DNA of 64,000 nucleotides from PFJX01 sp037442845 (GTDB taxonomy: Bacteria > Pseudomonadota > Gammaproteobacteria > Burkholderiales > Thiobacillaceae), in assembly GCA_037442845.1 (NCBI GenBank), contig JBBIPL010000002.1:13515-77514 (forward strand), in the 5' to 3' direction. The notes below the pieces were generated by a model that worked only from the letters and a program-made list of their open reading frames with translations, was not told where the DNA came from and searched no databases. Numbering within the stretch: the first letter of the stretch is position 1; each line of letters opens with the position of its first letter. Shown one piece after another: positions 8,582 to 17,823 of the stretch. Position numbers and translations under genes: made by a program.

Positions 8582-9751
8582 TCAACGGACCCAGGTGAGA
8601 GGGTCGAAAGGTTTGCCCTGGTGGCGCAGTTCGAAATAGAGGCCGGGTTCATCCTGACCCCCCGTGGCGCCCACCGCGGCCACCACGTCGCCCGCGCGCA
8701 CGGACTCGCCCGGCAGTTTATACAAGCTTTCATTATTACTGTATAGGCTGAGGTAGCCGGCGCCATGATCGACGATGAGCAGGTTGCCGAAGCCGCGCAG
8801 CCAGTCGGCGAAGGCGACCTGGCCGCTGCCCACGGCGCGCACCTCCTGGCCCTGGCGCGCGCGGATGAATAGGCCTTTCCAGGCGGGGCCGCCGCCCTCG
8901 CGGCCCTGCCCGAACTTGTGGCGGATTTCCCCGGCCACAGGCAAGGCCAGCCTGCCGCGCAGGCGCGCGAAATCCAGGCCGGCGAGGCTCGCATCCGCCA
9001 CGCGTTCCACCTTCTGGCCGGGCTTGGCGGCGGCTGGGCGGGCGGGCGTGATTTTCGCCAGCCGGGCGATGAGGGTGGCCAGGCGTTTTTCGTCGCGCGC
9101 CAGAGTGTCGATTTCCCTGCGCTGCTTGCGAATCTGCTCGGAGAGTTGGTAGAGCACCTGCTGGCGCTCGCCCTTCTCCGCCTCGAGGGTCTTGCGTTGC
9201 GCCACCTTGTCCCGCTGCACCCGTGTCAGGTCGTCGTTCTGCTGCCGGGTTTTCTCGTGCAGGCCACGCAAGCGGGCCAGGGACTCGCGATGCGCGCGGA
9301 TGAGATCCGCCCGGGCGCGGCCGATGTAGCCGTAATACTCGAGATTACGCGCCACCTCGGACGGGTTCTGGCCGTTCAGCAGGAGTTTCATGGCATCGCC
9401 GCCGCCTTGCATGTAGCGTTCGCGCAGGAGTTCGGCGAGGCGTTTCTGCTGCTCGGCGATCTCTCGCTGGGTCGCGCGGGTGTCCTCGTTGAGTTGCCGC
9501 AAATCGCGGGAAAGCCGGCGTTTGCGCAGTTCCAGATCACGCAGGCCGCGGTTTATGTCGGAGATGCGCCGTTCTGATTTCTTCAGCGCGTCGGAGACCT
9601 CGGAACGGTCCTCGCGGGCTTGCTCCATTTCTTTCTGCAGGGCCTGGATGCGGCCGCGCAGTTCCTTCAGCTCCTGCTGTTTGCCGCTGTCAGGGGAGGC
9701 CGCCGCCGCCGAAGCGAACAGGGCCAGCAGCGAAACCAGCAGCGCGCGCAC
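8582..9751 (-). CDS. envC: Murein hydrolase activator EnvC-like (degenerate LytM)
   Basis: A secreted septal protein that activates cell-separation amidases. A signal peptide (ALLVSLLALFASAAAAS) precedes a long coiled coil over about residues 25-235 and a C-terminal M23/LytM domain. The zinc ligands of active LytM enzymes are missing: WKGLFIRA stands where H-x-G-x-D is expected and LYFELR where HxH is expected. That pattern marks EnvC-type activators rather than hydrolases. It starts 17 bases after gpmI and is followed by ctpA. Confidence 0.92.
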   Translation of the reverse strand: MRALLVSLLALFASAAAASPDSGKQQELKELRGRIQALQKEMEQAREDRSEVSDALKKSERRISDINRGLRDLELRKRRLSRDLRQLNEDTRATQREIAEQQKRLAELLRERYMQGGGDAMKLLLNGQNPSEVARNLEYYGYIGRARADLIRAHRESLARLRGLHEKTRQQNDDLTRVQRDKVAQRKTLEAEKGERQQVLYQLSEQIRKQRREIDTLARDEKRLATLIARLAKITPARPAAAKPGQKVERVADASLAGLDFARLRGRLALPVAGEIRHKFGQGREGGGPAWKGLFIRARQGQEVRAVGSGQVAFADWLRGFGNLLIVDHGAGYLSLYSNNESLYKLPGESVRAGDVVAAVGATGGQDEPGLYFELRHQGKPFDPLTWVR

Positions 9752-9768
9752 GGGGACGGCCGGATCGG

Positions 9769-11331
9769 TCAGTCCGGCGAATGCCTGAAGCGGATGAGCG
9801 GGCGGCCGCTCATTTCCGGCGGCTGCGGCAGGCCCATCATCCTCAGCAGGGTGGGGGCGATGTCTTCCAGGGCGCCGCTGTCCAGCATGTCGGCGGCGCG
9901 GCCGATGTAGACGAAGGGCACCAGATTGGTGGTGTGCGCCGTGTGGGGCTGCTTGGTGAGCGGATCCAGCATGGTTTCCGCATTGCCATGGTCGGCGGTG
10001 ATCAGCACTTCCCCGCCCGTCGACTGCATGGCCTCGACCGCCCGGCCGATGCAGACGTCCACCGCTTCCACCGCCTGGATGGCGGCCTCCAGGATGCCGG
10101 TGTGGCCGACCATGTCGGTATTGGCGAAGTTGCAGATGATGGCGTCGTATTTACGGCTGAGTATGGCCTCGACCAGCTTGTCGGTGACTTCGAAGGCGCT
10201 CATTTCCGGCTTCAGGTCATAGGTGGCGACCGGCGGCGATTTCACCATGATGCGGTCTTCGCCCGTATAGACGGTTTCCTCGCCGCCGTTGAAGAAATAG
10301 GTGACGTGCGGATATTTCTCGGTTTCGGCGATGCGCAACTGGCGCAGGCCGAGGTTGGCGATGTATTCGCCGAAGCCGTTGCGCACCCGGTCCGGCGGGA
10401 AGGCCACCGGCAGGTCGAATTCCTCGCTGAAGCTGGTGAGCGTGCAGTAGCGACAGAGTCGCGGCACATATTCCCGCTCGAACTCGGCGAAATCCGGTGC
10501 CGTGAAGGCCCGCGTCAGCTGGCGCGCGCGGTCGGAACGGAAGTTCATGAACACCACGGCGTCGCCGTCGCGCATGCGCGGAGGCGCCTCGCCGGCCGGT
10601 GTGATGACCGTGGGTTTGACGAATTCGTCGGTCTCACCGCGGGCATAGGCCATTTCCAGGCCCAGATTGGCGGAAGGCGCGCTGAACTCGGCGCGGCCCA
10701 GAGTCAACAGATCGTAGGCGAGCTTGACCCGCGGCCAGCGGCGGTCGCGATCCATGGCGTAGTAGCGGCCGACGATGGAGGCGATGCGGCCCACGCCGAG
10801 GCCGTCGACCTTGTCCTGCAAACAACGCAGGTAGGCTTCCGCGCTTTTCGGCGGTGTATCCCGACCGTCCAGGAAGGCGTGCACGTACACATTGCGCAGA
10901 CCGGCCTGCGCCGCCATGCCGAGCATGGCGTGGATGTGGTTCTCATGGCTGTGCACGCCGCCGTCGGACAACAGGCCGAAGAGGTGCAGGGTGGAGTCGC
11001 GCCGCTTGACCTGATCGATGACGTCGAGCAGCGTCATGTTGCCGGCGAAATGGCCTTCCTGGATGGCGCGGTCGATGCGCGTGAATTCCTGGTACACCAC
11101 GCGACCCGCGCCGATGTTGAGGTGTCCCACCTCGGAGTTGCCCATTTGTCCGGCGGGCAGGCCGACCGCCGCTTCCGAGGCATGGATCAGGGTATGCGGA
11201 TAGGTGTTCCACAACCGGTCCCAGTTCGGCTTGCGGGCCAGGGCGATGGCGTTGTGGTGGTCGGCCTCGCGGCAGCCGAAGCCGTCTAGAATGAGGAGCA
11301 GAACGGGCTTGACGGCGGGATGATTTGGCAT
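9769..11331 (-). CDS. gpmI: 2,3-bisphosphoglycerate-independent phosphoglycerate mutase
   Basis: Interconverts 3- and 2-phosphoglycerate in glycolysis and gluconeogenesis without a BPG cofactor, using two manganese ions. The phosphorylated Ser is S66 in GQMGNSEVGH, and the metal ligand D16 is in LILDGFGC. The C-terminal metal motif ITADHGNAE is present. The length of 520 is typical. It is first gene of the minus-strand unit gpmI-envC-ctpA-unknown and is transcribed away from the ArsR-family gene. Confidence 0.97.
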   Translation of the reverse strand: MPNHPAVKPVLLLILDGFGCREADHHNAIALARKPNWDRLWNTYPHTLIHASEAAVGLPAGQMGNSEVGHLNIGAGRVVYQEFTRIDRAIQEGHFAGNMTLLDVIDQVKRRDSTLHLFGLLSDGGVHSHENHIHAMLGMAAQAGLRNVYVHAFLDGRDTPPKSAEAYLRCLQDKVDGLGVGRIASIVGRYYAMDRDRRWPRVKLAYDLLTLGRAEFSAPSANLGLEMAYARGETDEFVKPTVITPAGEAPPRMRDGDAVVFMNFRSDRARQLTRAFTAPDFAEFEREYVPRLCRYCTLTSFSEEFDLPVAFPPDRVRNGFGEYIANLGLRQLRIAETEKYPHVTYFFNGGEETVYTGEDRIMVKSPPVATYDLKPEMSAFEVTDKLVEAILSRKYDAIICNFANTDMVGHTGILEAAIQAVEAVDVCIGRAVEAMQSTGGEVLITADHGNAETMLDPLTKQPHTAHTTNLVPFVYIGRAADMLDSGALEDIAPTLLRMMGLPQPPEMSGRPLIRFRHSPD

Positions 11332-11378
11332 CGGTCTATTTTATCTTTATTCAGGACGTAAATTTCGCTCGGTATTTT

Positions 11379-11394
11379 AGTATATTTGAATACT
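11379..11394. promoter_or_regulatory. Candidate operator dyad before the ArsR-family gene
   Basis: AGTAT (11379-11383) and ATACT (11390-11394) form a 5-6-5 inverted repeat in an AT-rich island between gpmI and the ArsR gene. ArsR-family repressors commonly bind such imperfect dyads and autoregulate. A dyad of the same geometry lies before the tolC-like gene. Binding is inferred only. Confidence 0.4.
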
Positions 11395-11482
11395 GTAGGG
11401 GTATACTCGCGCGAGCGGATCGTGACGCAAGGCGCCCGGCCGCCGGCCCTGGCACAACATTATTTGGCGGTACGGAGACAGC

Positions 11483-11797
11483 ATGACCGAGTCCATTGAA
11501 CTCATCGACAAGGACGAACACATCGAGCAGGCGTCGCGGGCCCTGAAGGCCATGTCGCACCCCCTGCGGCTGAAGATACTCTGCGTGCTCGGGGACAAGG
11601 AGGTGAGCGTGCAGGACATCGTCGAGAATGTCGGCACCTCCCAGAGCAACATCTCACAGCATCTCGCCATCCTGCGCGACAAGGGGGTGCTGCGTACGCG
11701 CAAGGACGCGAACCGTGTCTATTACCGCGTGGGCGATACCCGTACCCTGCAACTCATAGGCATGATGCGCGACGTTTTCTGCGCCTTTGCCAAATAA
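11483..11797 (+). CDS. ArsR/SmtB-family regulator, SqrR/BigR-like persulfide sensor candidate
   Basis: A 104-residue winged-helix repressor. The recognition part is GTSQSNISQHLAILRDKGVL, the usual ArsR alpha-3/alpha-R region. It has only two cysteines, C34 (KILCVLG) and C100 (RDVFCAF). Their 66-residue spacing equals that of the disulfide/tetrasulfide pair C41 and C107 of SqrR, as I recall the family. It lacks the CxC metal site of ArsR and SmtB metal sensors. Just downstream, in the same direction, are a tripartite efflux pump and a DUF2892 protein. Reactive sulfur sensing is inference; a housekeeping redox role is possible. Confidence 0.85.
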   Translation: MTESIELIDKDEHIEQASRALKAMSHPLRLKILCVLGDKEVSVQDIVENVGTSQSNISQHLAILRDKGVLRTRKDANRVYYRVGDTRTLQLIGMMRDVFCAFAK

Positions 11798-11830
11798 GCC
11801 GCTGCTTTAACAGACATCAACTCCCGAGCG

Positions 11831-11853
11831 CCGGCGCACGCAAGGTGCGCCGG
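11831..11853 (+). terminator. Hairpin after the ArsR-family gene
   Basis: CCGGCGCAC (11831-11839) pairs perfectly with GTGCGCCGG (11845-11853) around a 5-base loop, 34 bases after the regulator's stop codon. No T tract follows, so termination may be partial or the hairpin may only protect the 3' end. It separates the regulator from the tolC promoter. Confidence 0.5.
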
Positions 11854-11971
11854 AGGCGCCCTGTCGGTATCCGATGACCGGCCGGAGAGGGTCTCCCCCC
11901 CTGCAGATGGCCTGCGCATGTTGCGGATTTTCCCCTGAAGCGAGGCTATACAATATCCAGTGGCACTTACC

Positions 11972-12015
11972 TTGCCATAAGTTAATTTTATCTATAATAT
12001 TAGCGTCCTCTAATA
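11972..12015 (+). promoter_or_regulatory. Promoter and overlapping operator for the tolC-RND unit
   Basis: TTGCCA (11972-11977) and TAATAT (11995-12000) form a sigma-70-like promoter with a 17-base spacer. TATTAG (11998-12003) and CTAATA (12010-12015) form an inverted repeat with a 6-base spacer that overlaps the -10 end and the likely +1. A repressor bound here would block initiation. The dyad matches the 5-6-5 geometry found upstream of the ArsR-family gene. Confidence 0.5.
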
Positions 12016-12057
12016 CTTCGGTGCCCGCCCCTTGGGTCGGCATGCAAAAGGTGTGAT

Positions 12058-13398
12058 ATGTGGATTGCACGATCGAGCGGCAACATACTCGCCATCAGTC
12101 TGACCCTGGCCTGGGGCGCGGCGACTGCGGAAACCCTGACTTTGCGCCAGGCGGTGGAGGCCGCGTTAACCGGCAACCCGGACATGGCGGCCAGCCAGGC
12201 GCGGGTGGCGCAGGCCGAGGCGGGAACACGCCAGGTCGACGGCTCGCGTCTGCCGCGCGTCACCGTTTCCCTCCATGCCACGCAGACCAACGACCCCCTC
12301 GCCGCTTTTGGCCTGAGGCTGGGGCAGGAACGGATCAAGGCGGCGGATTTCAATCCGGCGACGCTGAACGACCCTTCGTCAATAAGCAATTTCAATAGTC
12401 GTGTCGAGGTCACCGCGCCCGTCTACAGCGGCGGCCAGATCAGCGCCCGTCGGGATGAGGCCCGCGCCTACGCCCGCGCTGCCCGCGACGGCGATCTGGC
12501 GGCGCGGCAGAACGTGTTGCTGAACGTGCTGGAGGCCTATCAGGGCGTGCATCTGGCCCGCGCCAACCTGCGCGTCAGCGAAAAGGCGCTGGCGGCCGCG
12601 ACCGAATACGCGCGCGCCGCCGGCAATCTGCACAAGCAGGGCATGGCGGTGCGCAGCGACGTGCTGTCGGCGCGGGTGAATCTGGAGAATGCCCGGCTGC
12701 GCGTCAGCGAAGCCCGGCGCCATGAGGCCACCGCCCTGGACCGCCTGAAGCTGCTGATGGGCCGCGGTCTCGCCGAGACGGTCGATGTGGGTGACGAAGC
12801 GCGGCTCAAGCTGCCGGAGGGGGGCCTGGAGTCGTTGCGCGAGCAGGCCCTGGCCACGCATCCCGGCTTGCGCGCCTTGCGCGCCCAGGTCGAGGCGGCG
12901 CAGGCCGCGACACTGGCCGCGCGCGGCGCCAAGCTGCCGCAGGTCAACGTCATGGCCCGCCAGGACTGGAATGACGAAAATCTAGGCTTCGATGCCTCGT
13001 CCTACACCCTGGGCGGCAGCCTGTCCTGGAATCTGTTCGACGGCGGCGCCAACAACGCGGCCATCGACCGTGCCCAGGCGGCGCGCATGGAGCAGGTCGC
13101 GCGCCTGCGCCAGGCCGAGGCTGGCGTCATCTTCGGCCTGACCGAGGCGCGCCGCCGCGCGCTGGAGGCCGAAGAGCGTCTGGCGGCGCGCGAGGAGGCG
13201 ACGAGGGAGGCCGAGGAGGTACAGCGCCTGACCAAGCTGCGCTACGAGAACGGCGTCACCACCCTGGTCGACCTGCTTTCCGCGCAGACGCTGCTCGACC
13301 GGGCCCGCGTCGACCTGGCCAGCGCCCGCTTCGACCTTTCGGTGAGCCGCGGGCAGGTGCTGCACGCCGCCGGCCTGCTGGATTTAGACCAACTTTGA
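12058..13398 (+). CDS. TolC-family outer membrane efflux protein
   Basis: The outer-membrane channel of a tripartite pump. A signal peptide (ISLTLAWGAATA) is followed by two outer-membrane-efflux-protein repeats with long heptad-rich helices; LTLRQAVEAALTGNPD is the typical start of the first repeat. The length of 446 is normal. The ATG at 12058 follows AAAGGTG at a good distance. It is first gene of the tolC-adaptor-RND-DUF2892 unit. Confidence 0.9.
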   Translation: MWIARSSGNILAISLTLAWGAATAETLTLRQAVEAALTGNPDMAASQARVAQAEAGTRQVDGSRLPRVTVSLHATQTNDPLAAFGLRLGQERIKAADFNPATLNDPSSISNFNSRVEVTAPVYSGGQISARRDEARAYARAARDGDLAARQNVLLNVLEAYQGVHLARANLRVSEKALAAATEYARAAGNLHKQGMAVRSDVLSARVNLENARLRVSEARRHEATALDRLKLLMGRGLAETVDVGDEARLKLPEGGLESLREQALATHPGLRALRAQVEAAQAATLAARGAKLPQVNVMARQDWNDENLGFDASSYTLGGSLSWNLFDGGANNAAIDRAQAARMEQVARLRQAEAGVIFGLTEARRRALEAEERLAAREEATREAEEVQRLTKLRYENGVTTLVDLLSAQTLLDRARVDLASARFDLSVSRGQVLHAAGLLDLDQL

Positions 13399-13411
13399 TG
13401 GGGATCGGACC

Positions 13412-14473
13412 ATGTTGAAACAATTGCCCATTTCCCTGTTTATCGCCGCGCTCCTCGCCGGCTGCGGCAAGCAGGACCCGGCCTCCGGCCAGGCTGCCGC
13501 GCCGCGCGTCGTACCGGTAGAAATCGCGCCGGCATCGCTCCTGCGTGTCGCCGCCTATCAGCCCGCGCCCGCCACGCTGGTGGCGGAACAGCAGGTGCAG
13601 GTGGCTTCCCGCCTGATGGGCTACATCCGTTCCATCGACGTGGCGGAAGGACAGAGGGTGACGGTCGGGCAGCGCCTGTTCAGCGTCGATCCCGTCGATC
13701 TGCAGGGCCAGGTCGAGCAGTCCCGCGCCGGCGTCAAGCAGGCCGAGGACGCGCTGGCCGACGCCAGGCTGGAGTACAAGCGCTTCGAGGCCCTGTACAA
13801 GGAAGAGGCGGTCACTCGCCAGCAGTTCGAGAAGATGAAGCTGCAGCACGACATCGCCGAATCCCGCCTGAACCAGGCCCGCGCCGGGCTTGATACCGCC
13901 ACCGGCCAGTTGCGCTACGCCAGCGTCACCTCGCCCATCGCTGGCGTGGTCACGCGCAAGCTGGCGCACGCCGGCGATCTGGCGGCGCCCGGACGTCCGG
14001 TGCTGGTGGTGGAGAATCCCGGCCGCCTGCAGGTGGAAACCCAGGCGCCCGAAGCGGTGCTGGGCGGTCTCAAGCCTGGCGCGCAGATTCTGGTCGAGGT
14101 GGAGGGCCGGGAGCGCCCGCTGTCCGCCCGCCTGGCGCGCGTGTCGCCCGCCGCCGATCCGGTCACCCGCACCTTCCTGGTCAAGCTCGACATCGACGGC
14201 GCCGGCCTGAAGAGCGGCCTATTCGCGCGCGCCCTGTTCCCCGCCGGCGAGCGCGAGGTGCTGACGGTGCCCGCCGCGGCTCTGGTGCGTCGGGCCGGCA
14301 TCGAGGGCGTGTTCGTGGTCGGCGCCGACGGCATCGCGCGGTTCCGCATGGTGCGCGCCGGCGCCCGCCAGGACGGCGCGGTCGAGGTGCAGGCCGGGCT
14401 TGCCGCCGGCGAGCGCGTGGTCACCGGCGGCGCCCTAAAGCAGCTCGAATCCGGCGACAAGGCCGGCGCCTGA
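13412..14473 (+). CDS. RND efflux periplasmic adaptor lipoprotein
   Basis: A membrane-fusion protein linking the RND pump to the TolC-like channel. The lipobox LLAGC puts the lipidated Cys at residue 18. Barrel-sandwich/lipoyl halves surround a helical hairpin (about residues 95-150), followed by beta-barrel and membrane-proximal domains. SVTSPIAGVVTRKLAHAGD is the typical second lipoyl half. The length of 353 is normal. It lies 13 bases after the channel gene and 25 bases before the pump gene. Confidence 0.92.
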   Translation: MLKQLPISLFIAALLAGCGKQDPASGQAAAPRVVPVEIAPASLLRVAAYQPAPATLVAEQQVQVASRLMGYIRSIDVAEGQRVTVGQRLFSVDPVDLQGQVEQSRAGVKQAEDALADARLEYKRFEALYKEEAVTRQQFEKMKLQHDIAESRLNQARAGLDTATGQLRYASVTSPIAGVVTRKLAHAGDLAAPGRPVLVVENPGRLQVETQAPEAVLGGLKPGAQILVEVEGRERPLSARLARVSPAADPVTRTFLVKLDIDGAGLKSGLFARALFPAGEREVLTVPAAALVRRAGIEGVFVVGADGIARFRMVRAGARQDGAVEVQAGLAAGERVVTGGALKQLESGDKAGA

Positions 14474-14498
14474 GCGCCCGACGAGAGGGAAACGCGCC

Positions 14499-17400
14499 AT
14501 GTCCACGAACGGTTCGCAGATCAACATCGCCGGCAAGCTGGCCGAAACCTTCCTTGAATCCAAGATCACGCCCCTGGTCATCCTCGGCCTGTTCATGCTG
14601 GGGATGCTGGCGCTGGGCCTGACGCCGCGCGAGTACAACCCGCAGATCGTGGTACCGGCGGCCAACATCGTCGTCAGCAAGCCAGGCGCCTCCGCCGAGG
14701 AGGTCAACAACCTGATCGTCAAGCCCTTGCAGGCGATCATGCACGCCCAGTCCGGCGTCGACCACAGCTACGGCTATGCCGCCAACGACTACGGCGTGGT
14801 CACCGTGCAGTTCGAGGTGGGCGAGGATCAGGAACAGAGCCTGGTGAAGCTGTACAACCAGCTCGTGCAGAACATGGATCGCATCCCGCCCGGCGCCTTT
14901 GAACCCATCGTCAAACCGATCAACGTCGACGACGTGCCCATCCTGACCGTCACGCTGAGTTCGCGCGAGCACGACGACCGCGTCCTGCGCGAGATCGGCG
15001 CGCGCCTGCTGGAACACCTGCGCAACGCGCCGGGCGTGTCGTTCACCCAGCTCATCGGCGGCCGCGCGCCGGCCCTCAACGTGTGGATCGATCCGCAGCG
15101 CGTGGCGGGCGCCGGCTTGAGCCTGGACCGCGTCGACCAGGCCCTGCGCGGCGCCAACGTGTCGGCGCCGCTGGGCGCGCTGACGCGCGACAACCGCGCG
15201 ACGCCGCTGCGCCTGGACGGCTTCCTGGGCAGTGCCGAGGAGGTGGGCGCCATCGTCGTCGGCGTCTCCCAGGGCCGCCCGGTGTATTTGCGCGACATCG
15301 CGCGCGTCGAGCAGGGCGGCGCCGAGGTGGAAGAGGCGACCTGGATCGGTTTCGGTCCGGCCGCCGGCAAGGCCGGGGGCGCCGGCGCCTCGGCGGCGGT
15401 GACCCTGGCCATCGCCAAGAAGGCCGGCGCCAACGCGGTCGACGTCACCGCCGCCGTACTGGCCAAACTGGACGACCTGAAACGCCAGGCCATCCCCGAA
15501 GGCGTCGAGGTGAGCATCACGCGCGACGACGGCGAACGCGCCGACGCCGCCGTCGACCTGCTGGTCGAACACCTGGGCATCGCCATCTTCACGGTGATCC
15601 TTTTGATGTGGTGGTTCCTCGGCTGGCGCGAGGCGGGCATCGTCACCCTGACCATCCCGCTCATCCTCTTCATCGTCCTCGCGGTCGGCCTGGTGCTCGG
15701 CCAGACCATCAACCGCATCACCCTGTTCGCGCTGATCCTCGCCCTGGGCCTGCTGGTGGACGACTCCATCGTCGTCATCGAGAACATCCATCGCCACCTG
15801 CACCACGGCAAGGTGAAGATGGAGGAGTTCGGCAAGACCCTGGTCAACGCCACCAACGAGATCGGCAACCCCACCAACGTCGCCACCCTGGCGGTGATCC
15901 TCGCTTTCATTCCGATGGCCTTCGTCACCGGCATGATGGGTCCCTTCATGCGCCCCATCCCCATCAACGTGCCGGTGGCCATGCTCGCCTCGCTGCTCAT
16001 CGCCTACTCGGTGGTGCCCTGGGCTGCGCGCCGGGCGCTGCGCGGCAAAGCCCTGCGCGAGATGGAGAAGCGCGCAACCATGGAGGACCAAGGCCATGCC
16101 CAGGAGGACCCGCTGCGCCGCATGTATCTGGCGGTGGCGCGGCCGCTGATGGACAGCGCGGCCAAGCGCAACCTGTTCTTCCTGGTGGTGGTGATCCTGC
16201 TGATCGGCGCCATGCTCATGCCCGCCTGGCAGTTCGTCCGTCCCGCCGGCATGAACGGCCCGCTGTCGCCGCTGGGCGTCGAGTTGAAGATGCTGCCCAA
16301 CGACGACACCAACACCATGCTGCTAGAGATCGACATGCCGGCCGGCACCGCGCTGGCCGCCACCGACGGCGTCGCCCGCGCGGTCGGCGAGACGCTGGCG
16401 CGCCACGCCGAGGTGGCCGATTACCAGGCATTCGTCGGCATGGCGGCGCCCATCGACTTCGCCGCCCTGGTGCGCGGCGACATGCTCAAACGCGGCGAGA
16501 ATCTGGCGCAGATCCGCGTCAATCTGAGCGACAAGGGCGACCGCTCGCTGTCCTCGCACGACATCGCCGATGAGTTCCACGCGGCGCTGAGCGACGTGCG
16601 CGCGGCTTATCCGGAGGCGCGCATCAAGATCTACGAAACGCCGCCCGGCCCGCCGGTGCCCTCGCAGGTGCTGGCCGAATTGTACGGGCCCGACTACGAC
16701 GCCTTGCGCGCCGCCGCCGGCGAGGTGCGCGCCGCCTTCGATCAGGTATACGGTCTGATCAACGTCGATGACAGCGTCACCGCCGACGTCCAGGGTTACC
16801 GCGTGCGCGTCGACGCCGAGAAGGCCATGCTCGCCGGCGTCGCCCCGGCGCAGGTGGCCAAGCTGCTGCGCGACTACGTGTCCGGCTTCAAGATCGGTAC
16901 CCTGCACGCGGACGACGCGCGCGAACCGATCGACATCAGCGTGCGCCTGCCGCGCGAACAGCGCGCCGACCCGGACAGCCTGCTCAGCCTGCGCGTCGCC
17001 AACGCGCAGGGGGCGCAGATTCCGTTGTCGGCCATCGCGACGGTGGAACGGCAAACGGAAACGAAGCCGATCCACGCACGCGACCTGCACGCCAACGTCA
17101 TGGTCGGCGGCGAGATGCTGAAATCCAGCCCGGTCTACGCGGTCCTCGCGCTCGACCAGATGCTGGACGGCAAGCCCCTGCCCGGCGGCGTCACCTTCAC
17201 CACCGGCAACCTCGGCTTCACCGAGGCGCAGCCCAAGGATGTGGTGGACTACACCCTGCTGTGGGGCGGCGAGATGCGCCTCACCTTGGACGTGTTCCGC
17301 GACCTGGGTTCGGCCTTCATCGTCGCCCTGGTGCTGATCTACCTGACGCTTACCGCCTACTACAAGTCGTTCATGCTGCCGATCATCGTCATGGGCGCCA

Positions 17401-17789
17401 TTCCGCTCACCCTGGTCGGCGTGTTCCCCGGCCACTGGGCGATGGGCCAGGCCTTTACCGCCACCTCGATGATCGGCGTCATCGCCCTGGCCGGCGTGGT
17501 GGTGCGCAACTCGCTGCTGCTGATCGACTTCATCCTCGACTACCGGCGCCAGGGCTACTCGCTGGAAGAGGCGGTGATGGAGGCCGGCGCTGTGCGCTTC
17601 CGTCCGATCCTGCTCACCGCGCTGGCGATCATCGCCGCCTCGGCGATCATGGTCACCGACCCGGTGTTCGGCGGTCTCGCCGTATCGCTGATCTTCGGCA
17701 CCTTCGCCTCGACCGCGCTGACCCTGGTGGTGATTCCCTTGCTGTACCTGCTGTGGCAGCGCCGCCAGCCATCCGCCGCCGCCGCTTGA
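14499..17789 (+). CDS. RND-family inner membrane efflux pump
   Basis: A 1096-residue proton-driven pump with the two-fold repeat of 6 TM helices and two large periplasmic loops. The proton-relay Asp pair is D421-D422 in GLLVDDSIVVIENI. The second half has an equivalent motif, GVVVRNSLLLIDFILDY. It belongs to the AcrB/HAE-type branch rather than the metal-exporting CusA type, because I see no methionine ladder. The substrate cannot be read from sequence. The regulator upstream and the DUF2892 gene 34 bases downstream suggest a thiol or sulfur-derived compound. Confidence 0.9.
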   Translation: MSTNGSQINIAGKLAETFLESKITPLVILGLFMLGMLALGLTPREYNPQIVVPAANIVVSKPGASAEEVNNLIVKPLQAIMHAQSGVDHSYGYAANDYGVVTVQFEVGEDQEQSLVKLYNQLVQNMDRIPPGAFEPIVKPINVDDVPILTVTLSSREHDDRVLREIGARLLEHLRNAPGVSFTQLIGGRAPALNVWIDPQRVAGAGLSLDRVDQALRGANVSAPLGALTRDNRATPLRLDGFLGSAEEVGAIVVGVSQGRPVYLRDIARVEQGGAEVEEATWIGFGPAAGKAGGAGASAAVTLAIAKKAGANAVDVTAAVLAKLDDLKRQAIPEGVEVSITRDDGERADAAVDLLVEHLGIAIFTVILLMWWFLGWREAGIVTLTIPLILFIVLAVGLVLGQTINRITLFALILALGLLVDDSIVVIENIHRHLHHGKVKMEEFGKTLVNATNEIGNPTNVATLAVILAFIPMAFVTGMMGPFMRPIPINVPVAMLASLLIAYSVVPWAARRALRGKALREMEKRATMEDQGHAQEDPLRRMYLAVARPLMDSAAKRNLFFLVVVILLIGAMLMPAWQFVRPAGMNGPLSPLGVELKMLPNDDTNTMLLEIDMPAGTALAATDGVARAVGETLARHAEVADYQAFVGMAAPIDFAALVRGDMLKRGENLAQIRVNLSDKGDRSLSSHDIADEFHAALSDVRAAYPEARIKIYETPPGPPVPSQVLAELYGPDYDALRAAAGEVRAAFDQVYGLINVDDSVTADVQGYRVRVDAEKAMLAGVAPAQVAKLLRDYVSGFKIGTLHADDAREPIDISVRLPREQRADPDSLLSLRVANAQGAQIPLSAIATVERQTETKPIHARDLHANVMVGGEMLKSSPVYAVLALDQMLDGKPLPGGVTFTTGNLGFTEAQPKDVVDYTLLWGGEMRLTLDVFRDLGSAFIVALVLIYLTLTAYYKSFMLPIIVMGAIPLTLVGVFPGHWAMGQAFTATSMIGVIALAGVVVRNSLLLIDFILDYRRQGYSLEEAVMEAGAVRFRPILLTALAIIAASAIMVTDPVFGGLAVSLIFGTFASTALTLVVIPLLYLLWQRRQPSAAAA

Positions 17790-17823
17790 CCATCACTCTC
17801 AACCGACCTGTAAGGAGCTTCCC

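Noticed and set aside
8582..9751. EnvC-like protein as an active M23 metallopeptidase
   Set aside because: The zinc-binding His residues are absent at the expected positions, so an activator role fits better.
14499..17789. RND pump as a CusA-type metal exporter
   Set aside because: The ArsR regulator lacks metal-binding cysteine clusters and the pump shows no methionine-rich relay.
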